Positions 47,454-54,195 of a stretch of DNA of 64,000 nucleotides are shown in pieces (the first letter of the stretch is position 1; each line of letters starts with the position of its first letter). A program made the translations under genes and the position numbers. This DNA is from a virus: positions 1-64,000 of IMG/VR virus record IMGVR_UViG_3300045131_002907; one strand, 5' to 3'. Below the pieces are notes generated by a model that saw only the letters and a program-made list of their open reading frames with translations, made no database searches and was not told where the DNA came from.

Positions 47454-47777
47454 GTGAAAAACCTGAAAAAACTAATGGAGGCGCATGCCGGGTTTTCCGC
47501 CGCCCTAGAATCCATTAAGGGATCTGGGGAGGAAGAGCTGGAAACCCTGGCACGAGAAGGCCAGGAGATCGCAGGACATCGAATCCAGTGGGCGCTGTGC
47601 TATACGCCCACTGCACCGGAAGCCGCCGAGGCCCGCCTGCTCGTGGCAAAGAATCGAATTGAAGAGCTCGAGGCCGAATACGATCGCCGCAGCGATCGAG
47701 GCCTCGACACCTTCGAGACCTCGGAGGAGCTGGCCAAGCTCCGCGCCGAGGTCTACCAAACCGATGTGGCGGCCTAG
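47454..47777 (+). CDS. Small helical protein A
   Basis: This 107-residue protein starts at GTG 47454 after AAAGGAG; longer readings upstream would run through the hairpin. It is acidic and helical (EARLLVAKNRIEELEAEYDR). Its start (LKKLMEAHAGFSAALE) resembles that of the gene at 48008 (LECLLASHEDLVAALP), and both have the same leader, so they may be distant duplicates. Function unknown. Confidence 0.6.
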   Translation: MKNLKKLMEAHAGFSAALESIKGSGEEELETLAREGQEIAGHRIQWALCYTPTAPEAAEARLLVAKNRIEELEAEYDRRSDRGLDTFETSEELAKLRAEVYQTDVAA

Positions 47778-47815
47778 GCCGTCACACTGGATCAAAACCA
47801 ATAAGGAGGCCAGCC

Positions 47816-47960
47816 ATGCCACCTGCCCCCTAATCCGGGGCGCACATCGAGAGCACGCCGCAAGGCGTGTAAGACCCCGGCTTCGGCCGGCCCGGTCTCA
47901 AGTCCGGGAGTCAGGGGTGGTCCCCCTGAGTCTTCGGGTTACCCCTACGCCGTTGTAGGT
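47816..47960 (+). ncRNA. Candidate structured RNA with five hairpins
   Basis: In about 145 bases I see: CACGCC-GCAA-GGCGTG (47854-47869) enclosed by CCGGGG / CCCCGG (47835-47840 with 47875-47880); CCGGC-TTCG-GCCGG (47877-47890), which competes with the outer stem; CCCGG / CCGGG (47891-47908); TCAGGGG / CCCCTGA (47911-47929); and CCTAC / GTAGG (47944-47959). GNRA and UUCG tetraloops are typical of real RNAs. A five-codon frame (MPPAP) with an AAGGAGG ribosome site precedes it at 47816. It could be a regulator, small RNA, or leader of the next gene. Confidence 0.45.
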
Positions 47961-47969
47961 GGCCCCGCT

Positions 47970-48000
47970 AACCCTCAATGCGCTACGTGCGCATAAAGGA
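47970..48000 (+). promoter_or_regulatory. Leader hairpin with ribosome site, copy 2
   Basis: This is the second copy of the 31-base leader unit (see 47416-47446). TGCGC (47979-47983) pairs with GCGCA (47989-47993) around TACGT, followed by AAAGGA. The two differences from copy 1 spare the stem. Confidence 0.6.
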
Positions 48001-48007
48001 AATCACC

Positions 48008-48382
48008 ATGTCTAGTCTCGAATGCCTTTTAGCAAGTCATGAAGACCTGGTAGCCGCGCTGCCGGGATGTCCTGACATCGCCTTCCGCGAGGCTCTGTGC
48101 CTTGTTGAAGACACCGTGGCGCGCTGCGAACGCGCCGTCGGGTTGAAGCCTGGACTGAAGGGGATGCCCCACTGGGAACAACGCCTCACCTTCGCCAATG
48201 GCGTTGTTCGCGGTGCAGAGACGTCTCTGCTCCGCAAAAAAGGAACACCTGGCTACAACCAACGCAGTGAGGCCTGGGTTCGTGGTCGCAAGGCGATGAT
48301 CGCCCAGACCACCAAGGCGGTGACCCATGCGGCTCGCCTGTACATGGAAGTAGTACGCCACAACCGCGGCGTCCTCCCATGA
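48008..48382 (+). CDS. Small helical protein B
   Basis: This 124-residue protein starts at ATG 48008, 7 bases after AAAGGA. It is helical with two early cysteines (ECLLASHEDL, VARCERAVGL) and a basic second half. Its first 15 residues resemble those of the gene at 47454. It overlaps the next gene by ATGA. No family is recognised. Confidence 0.6.
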   Translation: MSSLECLLASHEDLVAALPGCPDIAFREALCLVEDTVARCERAVGLKPGLKGMPHWEQRLTFANGVVRGAETSLLRKKGTPGYNQRSEAWVRGRKAMIAQTTKAVTHAARLYMEVVRHNRGVLP

Positions 48383-48582
48383 AAGGGACACTCATCAAAG
48401 CTGCGTACAACTGTGCTGCCATGGCAGGTATCGCAGTTGTGACCACAATCATCGCCTGCGCTGTTGTTGGCATCAATGCCGACAACAGCGCATTCACGGA
48501 TCTGGTGATCGCTGCCATTGGCGGCGGCATCACCATTGGAGGCCTCGTCACCGCATTTGGTGGCGATGTCCGCATTATCTAA
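48379..48582 (+). CDS. Small membrane protein, two helices
   Basis: This 67-residue protein has two hydrophobic stretches, about 13-33 (AAMAGIAVVTTIIACAVVG) and 42-62 (LVIAAIGGGITIGGLVTAFG), with short polar ends. That size and two-helix form fit small holin-like proteins, but no lysis enzymes are seen next to it. Holin is therefore a guess. It is coupled to the upstream gene by ATGA. Confidence 0.55.
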   Translation: MKGTLIKAAYNCAAMAGIAVVTTIIACAVVGINADNSAFTDLVIAAIGGGITIGGLVTAFGGDVRII

Positions 48583-48584
48583 CC

Positions 48585-48615
48585 CCCTCACGGCGCCATA
48601 GCCGCGCCCAAGGAG
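48585..48615 (+). promoter_or_regulatory. Leader hairpin with ribosome site, copy 3 (diverged)
   Basis: CCCCCTCACGGCGC begins a leader like those at 47416 and 47970. GGCGC (48592-48596) pairs with GCGCC (48604-48608) and AAGGAG follows. The stem sequence differs while the layout stays the same, which hints at conserved structure. Confidence 0.45.
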
Positions 48616-48621
48616 TATATC

Positions 48622-49485
48622 ATGGAAAAGTTAATTTATACAAATTCCATCTGCCCCCGTCGTGACGACGTCGGGGCACTCCGCAGCCTCGCTGCGGAAA
48701 CCATGAAGAAGGGGCTCATCAGCCGTACCCCAGGGGTCCAGATCGGGAGTGATCTCCTGCTCCGGGCTTCCGGGGCCAAGAAGATCGTGTCCAGGCCGGT
48801 CGAATCCGGGAAGGTCAAACTCCCCAACATCGGGAAGCTGACCGTTTACAAGGTCTACGCCGATGGTGTCGACCTCGGGTACCAGGTCTCGGAGACCGAT
48901 GCCGAGGGCCATGAGACCTTGGTCGGCGAAAGGGTGCGAACCCTGGAAGCCGGCAAGGCCTTTGCCAAGAACACGGGCGCCCCCGAGAGCAATCAGTTCG
49001 TGGCCTTGTGGGCATCTCACCACATTGTCCATGCCACCCGGCGTCTACGCATCCAGCGGAGGTCTGAAGACCGGGTCTGGATCCCTGCAGTGGGTTCCGC
49101 CCTGGTCTCCAAAGGGCAACCCCTGGGATACGTCGACATCAACGACCTCCCTAAAACGGAGGAGGAAGAACGTGAAGAGGAGGCCTGCGCGCTCCTCAAG
49201 CACGTGGCTTCTTGGAAAGCCTTGGAGACACTGGGGCTCCCCGCTCTCCGGCGTATGGCCGTGGCACTGGGGGCGGCTCCGCAAAGCATCTTGGAGCCGA
49301 GGGTCATAGACCTGAATGAGCACCCCGATCTGCTGGGCCTGCGGAACAGCACTGAAAGCCAGGATCTCATGCAGGCCATCCTGCCGCGGATACAGGCTGC
49401 ATTGAACACGGGGCGTGCCCCCGCAGGGGTCATCGAAGCCCTGCGTATTTTTGCCACTCAGGGAGTTGAAGCGGGGGTCGCATGA
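48622..49485 (+). CDS. Acidic protein of unknown function
   Basis: This 287-residue protein starts at ATG 48622 after AAGGAG. The N-terminal half is beta-rich (KLTVYKVYADGVDLGYQV). An EEEEREEEA run near residue 180 leads to a helical C-terminus. No known motif is seen. It is followed by a 4-bp overlap with a small gene. It may act with the upstream small proteins. Confidence 0.55.
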   Translation: MEKLIYTNSICPRRDDVGALRSLAAETMKKGLISRTPGVQIGSDLLLRASGAKKIVSRPVESGKVKLPNIGKLTVYKVYADGVDLGYQVSETDAEGHETLVGERVRTLEAGKAFAKNTGAPESNQFVALWASHHIVHATRRLRIQRRSEDRVWIPAVGSALVSKGQPLGYVDINDLPKTEEEEREEEACALLKHVASWKALETLGLPALRRMAVALGAAPQSILEPRVIDLNEHPDLLGLRNSTESQDLMQAILPRIQAALNTGRAPAGVIEALRIFATQGVEAGVA

Positions 49486-49670
49486 TTCCCCAACGCAACG
49501 TCCAATGGTCAAAAACGCAGCCCACGGATAACCCCCCGGGGTATCAGTGGGCTGCGGTCAGGGGCCCCAACGGGGAACCCCTTCGACGCAAGGGAGCCCT
49601 GAAATGGGAACTCCTGAGCGTTGATAAAAATCCAGGTCGCAAGGCCTGCCCAGCGCAAGCTGGTACATAA
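49482..49670 (+). CDS. Small protein of unknown function
   Basis: This 62-residue protein starts in an ATGA overlap with the previous gene. It is basic and proline/glycine-rich (NPPGYQWAAVRGPNGEPLRR). A small hairpin (AGCC-CTCG-GGCT, 49673-49684) follows its stop. No family is recognised. Confidence 0.5.
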   Translation: MIPQRNVQWSKTQPTDNPPGYQWAAVRGPNGEPLRRKGALKWELLSVDKNPGRKACPAQAGT

Positions 49671-49703
49671 TGAGCCCTCGGGCTTAATTATGAAAAGTTA
49701 AAC

Positions 49704-49766
49704 ACATGCCTCCTCTGATATCACGGGGTTCCCCTGTGGTATTAGAGGGGGCATGTTGTTTTCTTT
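49704..49766 (+). terminator. Terminator-like imperfect hairpin
   Basis: ACATGCCTCCTCTGATATCAC (shown as bases 49704-49724) pairs with bases 49736-49756 at 18 of 21 positions, the rest being G-T pairs, so the + strand RNA is favoured. TTGTTTTCTTT follows at once, as in rho-independent terminators. It ends the small-gene set before the next gene. Confidence 0.55.
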
Positions 49767-49780
49767 ACCTATGACTAATC

Positions 49781-49807
49781 CAATAGTCTCGACGCTGGAG
49801 ACTATTG
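49781..49807. repeat. AGTCTC hairpin, copy 3
   Basis: CAATAGTCTC and GAGACTATTG form a perfect 10-bp stem around GACGCTG. It lies 38 bases before the ATG at 49846 and shares AATAGTCTC and CTGGAGACT with the hairpin at 14248-14268. Confidence 0.6.
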
Positions 49808-49845
49808 GGGTAGACAGTGGGCGAAAACCTGATTTACTGGGAGTC

Positions 49846-50307
49846 ATGTCGCAGCCAGATCTCATCGTGATTGGTGGAGCCGTGGGCGCCCGTTGGGGTG
49901 GCCCCGTGGGCTGGGCTGCGTTCATCATTGTCCCGAGTACCGGGGAAACCAAGAAGATCGTGGACGGCAGTGCCGAGGCCACTCAGGACGACGCCGACGT
50001 CATGCCGTTTGCCGCCGCGATTCAGTGGTGGCACAACACGCACAACACGGGTCTCAAGAAAACGAGTCCTCAGGTCCTCTGCATCACCGATGCCCCTGAT
50101 GTCATCACCGCTGGTGTGAACCCCTGGAAGCGAAACCTGGCCTCGGACTGGAGGTTCATCACCTGGTTTGAGACCCGGGGCTACGAGATCTCGTGGACCT
50201 GGGAATCCAGGTATGAACATCTCCCCATTATCCAGGAGGCCCTCCATGCTCGTCAAAAGTTCCAAGCTGTCGGAGCTTCTACCCCCGGGTGCCTTCAATT
50301 TCAGTGA
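49846..50307 (+). CDS. RNase H-fold-like protein, tentative
   Basis: This is a 153-residue protein from ATG 49846, with GGGAG before it; an in-frame ATG at 49753 would run through a terminator-like hairpin and is less likely. The order of a first beta hairpin (RWGGPVGWAAFIIV), a helix (DADVMPFAAAIQWW) and a strand with TDAPDVI resembles the RNase H fold. The acidic residues of a real RNase H are not all obvious, so this may be an inactive relative or another fold. It overlaps the next gene by 62 bp. Confidence 0.45.
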   Translation: MSQPDLIVIGGAVGARWGGPVGWAAFIIVPSTGETKKIVDGSAEATQDDADVMPFAAAIQWWHNTHNTGLKKTSPQVLCITDAPDVITAGVNPWKRNLASDWRFITWFETRGYEISWTWESRYEHLPIIQEALHARQKFQAVGASTPGCLQFQ

Positions 50308-50689
50308 TCTCCGGTCACCCCGGGCACGAAGACCTCGCAGGGATCACGGGCTTCTCAAGATCACGAAGACGCACATCAAGATTCCATGTGAACTGTTCCC
50401 CGAATACGGGGAGCGCTTCACGGTGTCAGCTGTGTTGTATAACAACTGCATCTGGTTGGTGCCCACCTCGGATGGTCTCCTGGTGACCCGGATGAGCCCC
50501 CTTGCCTACCGGATCTATAGGAAGCCCAGTCATCCCAACATATTCAAGATCGGGGTCTACACCCCGTTCCGGGATGACATCGTTGAGGGGATCAAAGCGG
50601 TCAGGATCCCAGGTGCTGTCGCCGCGGGGGCCCGAGAAATCGACAACATGGCGCATTGGCGTCAGCGGACATCATCTGGTAACCACTGA
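50246..50689 (+). CDS. Protein of unknown function with early basic patch
   Basis: This 147-residue protein starts at ATG 50246 after CCAGGAGGCC, a strong ribosome site. An early basic stretch (SPRARRPRRDHG) is followed by a beta-rich domain (FTVSAVLYNNCIWLV). It ends overlapping the convergent terminase gene by 28 bp. No family is recognised. DNA contact is possible but unproven. Confidence 0.55.
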   Translation: MLVKSSKLSELLPPGAFNFSDLRSPRARRPRRDHGLLKITKTHIKIPCELFPEYGERFTVSAVLYNNCIWLVPTSDGLLVTRMSPLAYRIYRKPSHPNIFKIGVYTPFRDDIVEGIKAVRIPGAVAAGAREIDNMAHWRQRTSSGNH

Positions 50690-52506
50690 CGATCCGTGGA
50701 TTCCACGGTGCCATCAGAGGCCTCAATAGCCCGCATCTTATGCCAGGCCTGCGCGGTATCCGGCCACTTCCGGCAGTGATGGTATAGTGCCATGACTGCA
50801 AAGTTCACGGCATGTACGAAGTCGTCATGCCGCTTGGATATTCTGTGTACTAAGCGTAAGGCTTGACCTCTTGGGTTATCACGGACCTCCTCGAAGATTG
50901 ACAGGAAGTCGTTCATCAAGGGGACCATGGGGCCTTCATAGGCCGCGAACTTAACCTTACCACACTTGATGAGTTCGCAGAGCATGAGAAGGCTTCGGGC
51001 CTTATCGAGGGCCCAGTAATCACGGACCCCGGTTTCACCCGCAGGTGTATAGCTGACCACGTTTTTATTGGGGCATGACATATAAGTGAATGGGCACAGC
51101 ATGTCAGTAGGCCAACCCATGTGGGTCAGAATACTCTCGTGAACATTACCGGCACCACCGTAGTCATGCGCGATATAGTTGACCCCCGCGGTCACCGCGG
51201 CTTCCTTGACCATGGAGGCCTCAGCGAAGTGATCGGCGGCGTAGGGCACCGCGTATCCCCAGGACACCGTCACTGTACCATCAGCGGTGATCCCGGCGAG
51301 GGCCAGCGCAGTGTTCGAGATGAACTCATCGGCGTCTGTGGTTTTCTCACGACCCTTGCCACCCCAGTCGACACCGAGGATGCTGGCCACCCAATTATTC
51401 TTCACGTACTGCGAGGGGCGAATGTATTTCGCGGTCCCCGCCGCGGTGAGATCCTTGATGGTCATCAGCTTCTGACCGGTATCGTAGCTCTCCCCGAGGA
51501 CTTCGTTATAGAAGATGTACTTGGGTTTGTTGCGCAGGGTATCCATGATCTTATCCCACGACAACGGCGAGTTGTAGTGCATGGGAAAGACGACCTGGGG
51601 TTCATGGTATCCCGCGAAGGTCAGCCGGCGGGATGGGAATCTATGGATGAAGTAGCCGAGCCTGGAGTCCAGGGCACCCCCACACTTCGCACACATCAGG
51701 GTGCGCACGGAGCCATCCCGGCGTCTCGTGTTATCCCCGATCATGTTGAGGAGGTCACCTTCGACGCTGCACACGTTTTCGTGCTTGCAGCCTGTTTCCT
51801 GACACGGGATGTGCCAGATGCCTTGAGATGACTGTTCCCAGTATATTTCTATTGGATTATCAAATGTTTTCGGGGTCCCCGCGTACCTCTCGAGCTTGTA
51901 CGGCGAGGCGTCCAGACAGCTCTGAATAACAGGGAGAACGTCGATGTCGAAGTCCTGACATTCATCGATCGCGATTTCGTCGGCACTGGTGCCTCTTATA
52001 CGGTCAGCTGAGTTCGCGGCATAGTTGTAGAACAGGTTACTGCCGTTGCCAAGAGTGCGCTGGAGAACCTGCTGATCTCCTCGATTATCCATGAGGCGGG
52101 ACTTCACAATGGATTCTTGCAGGAAAGGTCGAATATAGTTATTCGAGAACTTTCGGATCTGCTCGAAAAGAGGAGTCACCGAGAGCAGGTTGTAATAGGG
52201 GTGGCACGCCGCTCTGATGATGCTCCCCGCAGCCTTGTTGGTCGACTTCGAGAGCTGACGACCCGCCTTATCGATTTGCCGGCGGGGAATGTTGTGCGTG
52301 GCATACTCGTGCTCGAACAGGAAATGGGTGTTCGCGATCGAGTATGGTTTTCCCTTCAATTTGAAGATCAGAGGCAGGGCAGCCGATAAGGGCATATTAG
52401 GATTGGCTTGCCTTGCCTTGCTAAGACGTCCGAGGGCATCGTTGTAACTCGGGAGGGCGGCGTCGCCCCCGAGACTCACGTTTTCCTTGGATGCAAGTTC
52501 TACCAT
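50662..52506 (-). CDS. Terminase large subunit
   Basis: This 614-residue protein is given from the ATG at 52506 (MVELASKENV); the frame is open to 52665, but that part overlaps an antisense membrane protein and has poor composition. GRQLSKST at about 82-89 is a Walker A variant of phage packaging ATPases. AIDECQDF at about 179 is Walker B with catalytic Glu. A CxxxxC / CAKCGG zinc site lies at about 235-275. The nuclease is marked by GVDWGG (Asp about 380), HDYGG (about 448) and RHDDFVHA (about 562). It cuts and packages phage DNA at the portal. Confidence 0.85.
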   Translation of the reverse strand: MVELASKENVSLGGDAALPSYNDALGRLSKARQANPNMPLSAALPLIFKLKGKPYSIANTHFLFEHEYATHNIPRRQIDKAGRQLSKSTNKAAGSIIRAACHPYYNLLSVTPLFEQIRKFSNNYIRPFLQESIVKSRLMDNRGDQQVLQRTLGNGSNLFYNYAANSADRIRGTSADEIAIDECQDFDIDVLPVIQSCLDASPYKLERYAGTPKTFDNPIEIYWEQSSQGIWHIPCQETGCKHENVCSVEGDLLNMIGDNTRRRDGSVRTLMCAKCGGALDSRLGYFIHRFPSRRLTFAGYHEPQVVFPMHYNSPLSWDKIMDTLRNKPKYIFYNEVLGESYDTGQKLMTIKDLTAAGTAKYIRPSQYVKNNWVASILGVDWGGKGREKTTDADEFISNTALALAGITADGTVTVSWGYAVPYAADHFAEASMVKEAAVTAGVNYIAHDYGGAGNVHESILTHMGWPTDMLCPFTYMSCPNKNVVSYTPAGETGVRDYWALDKARSLLMLCELIKCGKVKFAAYEGPMVPLMNDFLSIFEEVRDNPRGQALRLVHRISKRHDDFVHAVNFAVMALYHHCRKWPDTAQAWHKMRAIEASDGTVESTDRQWLPDDVR

Positions 52507-52585
52507 GGTTGACTCATGGTAAATCGGCGTGGCAGAGATGCCAGCGCCCTCACCTCCTGAGGCCGAGAGGCCACAAGGAAACTGT

Positions 52586-52720
52586 ATGGCTCCCTTCATC
52601 AAACTGCTACTGCTCGTTGCAGTCGCATATATTTTCCTCAAGTTAGTGCTTTTAGTGCTTGCCATATGTATGATCGTATGGGCGCTAAGAGGCTTTCGTG
52701 GTCATCCCTGGAAGGGTTAG
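52586..52720 (+). CDS. Short single-pass membrane protein
   Basis: This 44-residue protein starts at ATG 52586, five bases after AAGGAA. Residues about 5-33 are strongly hydrophobic (KLLLLVAVAYIFLKLVLLVL), followed by ALRGFRGHPWKG, a positive end. It lies antisense to the upstream extension of the terminase frame. It could be a lysis-related or membrane anchoring peptide; that is inference. Confidence 0.5.
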   Translation: MAPFIKLLLLVAVAYIFLKLVLLVLAICMIVWALRGFRGHPWKG

Positions 52721-52984
52721 GACCCCCAGTCGACTCGCTGATGCCGTACTCGGCGAGTCGATCCCAGATTTTATCAACAACCCAGGGAGTACACCTCCCT
52801 GGCCCAAAAGTCTCAACGCTGTAGACTGTTTCCATGTACTTATCACAGAGTCCCCGTGCGGTACTCCACCGCGCCTATCCCACCCCGAGATATCGGTCCC
52901 CGCTCTCAGATCCCACTGTGGCGTCCACGGATCGCATCCGGACCCCAAACCTGGTCTGTCGCCTGGACCCCAAAGGACGACTTG
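52721..52984 (+). promoter_or_regulatory. Intergenic region with three hairpins
   Basis: CGACTCGC / GCGAGTCG (52731-52738 with 52753-52760), CCAGGGAG / CTCCCTGG around TACAC (52782-52802), and a weaker AGTCT...AGACT (52809-52827) that resembles the AGTCTC hairpin group. Open frames cover parts of it but none has a good start. AAAGGA before 52985 is the ribosome site of the next gene. A regulatory leader is likely. Confidence 0.4.
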
Positions 52985-53896
52985 ATGAAACCGCAACCAC
53001 CAACCTGGGGGGCACGCAAGCACCAAAAGGGTGAGCGGAGCTCCGAGAAGAACAACCCCGAGAATGACTGTCTGCCCCTAGAGGATCCTCTAGGGGTTTA
53101 TTATGACCTCGCCGTGGACATGATTGGTAACCACCACGAAAACCTCACCCGTGAGTTCCTACGCGGGTTCTGCGCTATGCAGCAAGCCTTCAATGCCCGT
53201 GCCTTCGGCGACGTCACCAAAAAGCATTGTAGAGGCATCCATATCCTCCATGACGCCGACACCGAGGGCTATTGTCGCCACCCCCTGTGTCCGTCGTGCT
53301 GGCTCAAAAGGGAACTCGTGATCCGGGATGTCCTCACCAAGACCCCGGCGCCTCCGCGGTGGATCTACCGGGAGTCCAGCACGTTCCCATTGCGCGAGTT
53401 CGACTCCAGGGATGCCGATAAGGTCTGGGAGGCATTTCGGGCTCGCTATGTCCGCAGCCTCACCCCTTTGGTGTGGTCACTGGAGATCACCCAATTGGAG
53501 GAGGGCTACTCGGCTCCTGTGACCTACGATGAACTCACCAACCTTGGGTTCAGGTACCGTGGTATCTTCGCGGATTCCGGAGGGGGTAGATACAAGTCGA
53601 TCCCAGTGATGTGTTCGGAGTCCGGGGTAGTCCCGACTCCAATCGGGAACTACGGCTTCATCTTTGATACCCCCTGTAAGGACTCCGAGATGCTAACCGA
53701 GTGGAGGGAGCACGTGATGTCCCCAGTGAAAGTGATCAGTAATTTTATGCACCACGCCGCACTCCCCGAGATTCCTAAAAGGGTGCACATGGGAAGGCAG
53801 TTCTACGCGCTCTCCATGAAGGAGAAGAAACCCCAAAGTGTTGAAATCTTAGACACCGGAGGGGTAGAATCTCCTGAAGTTCCAGTTGTTCACTAA
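52985..53896 (+). CDS. Protein of unknown function with Cys-rich segment
   Basis: This is a 303-residue protein from ATG 52985 (MKPQPPTWGARKHQKG) after AAAGGA. A four-cysteine segment near residue 80-100 (CRGIHILHDADTEGYCRHP, then CPSC) may bind zinc. The remaining sequence is mixed. Plasmid and phage replication initiators can have similar Cys-rich starts, but I see no HUH or Tyr motif. A 22-bp palindrome at 53075-53096 lies inside the coding region and a shorter protein starting after it is possible. Confidence 0.5.
   Translation: MKPQPPTWGARKHQKGERSSEKNNPENDCLPLEDPLGVYYDLAVDMIGNHHENLTREFLRGFCAMQQAFNARAFGDVTKKHCRGIHILHDADTEGYCRHPLCPSCWLKRELVIRDVLTKTPAPPRWIYRESSTFPLREFDSRDADKVWEAFRARYVRSLTPLVWSLEITQLEEGYSAPVTYDELTNLGFRYRGIFADSGGGRYKSIPVMCSESGVVPTPIGNYGFIFDTPCKDSEMLTEWREHVMSPVKVISNFMHHAALPEIPKRVHMGRQFYALSMKEKKPQSVEILDTGGVESPEVPVVH
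53075..53102 (+). terminator. Perfect palindrome with T-run inside a gene
   Basis: CCCCTAGAGGA and TCCTCTAGGGG form a perfect 22-bp palindrome followed by TTTATT. In the + strand RNA it would fold like a terminator, yet it lies in the N-terminal coding region of the gene 52985-53896. It may mark a later true start, or an attenuator. Confidence 0.4.
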
Positions 53897-53920
53897 GGTG
53901 AACAAAATGTTCTCAAGACT

Positions 53921-54163
53921 TGAAAAGCATCACATACGGTCCTTTAATATCTTTAACCGCCAGATAGCCAACAGCCGGACATCCGCGCCCGCTGCGCGTG
54001 GCGCCACCACCGGTGGAGGCCGTGATGTCGAAATCCTCGACGTGTGAATCTCACTGATCTGGGTCGTCACCATCGCCACCTCCGGTGGTGTCGGCGCCAC
54101 GGTTGGTGGGCTGTTGGCTGTTGGAAGTTAGATATATTAAAGGACCATATGTGATGCTTTTCA
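53921..54163. repeat. 243-bp foldback (inverted-repeat) element
   Basis: TGAAAAGCATCACATA opens the left arm and its complement closes the right arm. About 30 of the outer bases pair with one mismatch and a 2-base insertion. Internal arms also pair (GCCAACAGCC with GGCTGTTGGC), and GGCGCC / CACCACCGGTGG-type stems fill the middle. No frame of useful size is present. The gap 53897-54195 otherwise holds nothing. It may be a MITE-like element, a replication origin or a long structured RNA. Confidence 0.65.
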
Positions 54164-54195
54164 GTTTAACCATCTACTAGACAAGGAGTTCCATA

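Noticed and set aside
47891-47960. tRNA gene
   Set aside because: A T-arm-like loop has 8 bases and no acceptor or anticodon arms fit.
49753-49845. Earlier start for the RNase H-like gene
   Set aside because: It begins in the terminator T-run and spans the AGTCTC hairpin, while GGGAG precedes ATG 49846.
52507-52665. N-terminal 53 residues of the terminase frame
   Set aside because: Ser/Thr/Gly-rich composition unlike the rest, and a membrane peptide with a strong ribosome site lies on the other strand. Not fully excluded.
52834-53034. 66-residue + strand protein
   Set aside because: It overlaps the leader of the gene at 52985 in another frame and has no ribosome site.
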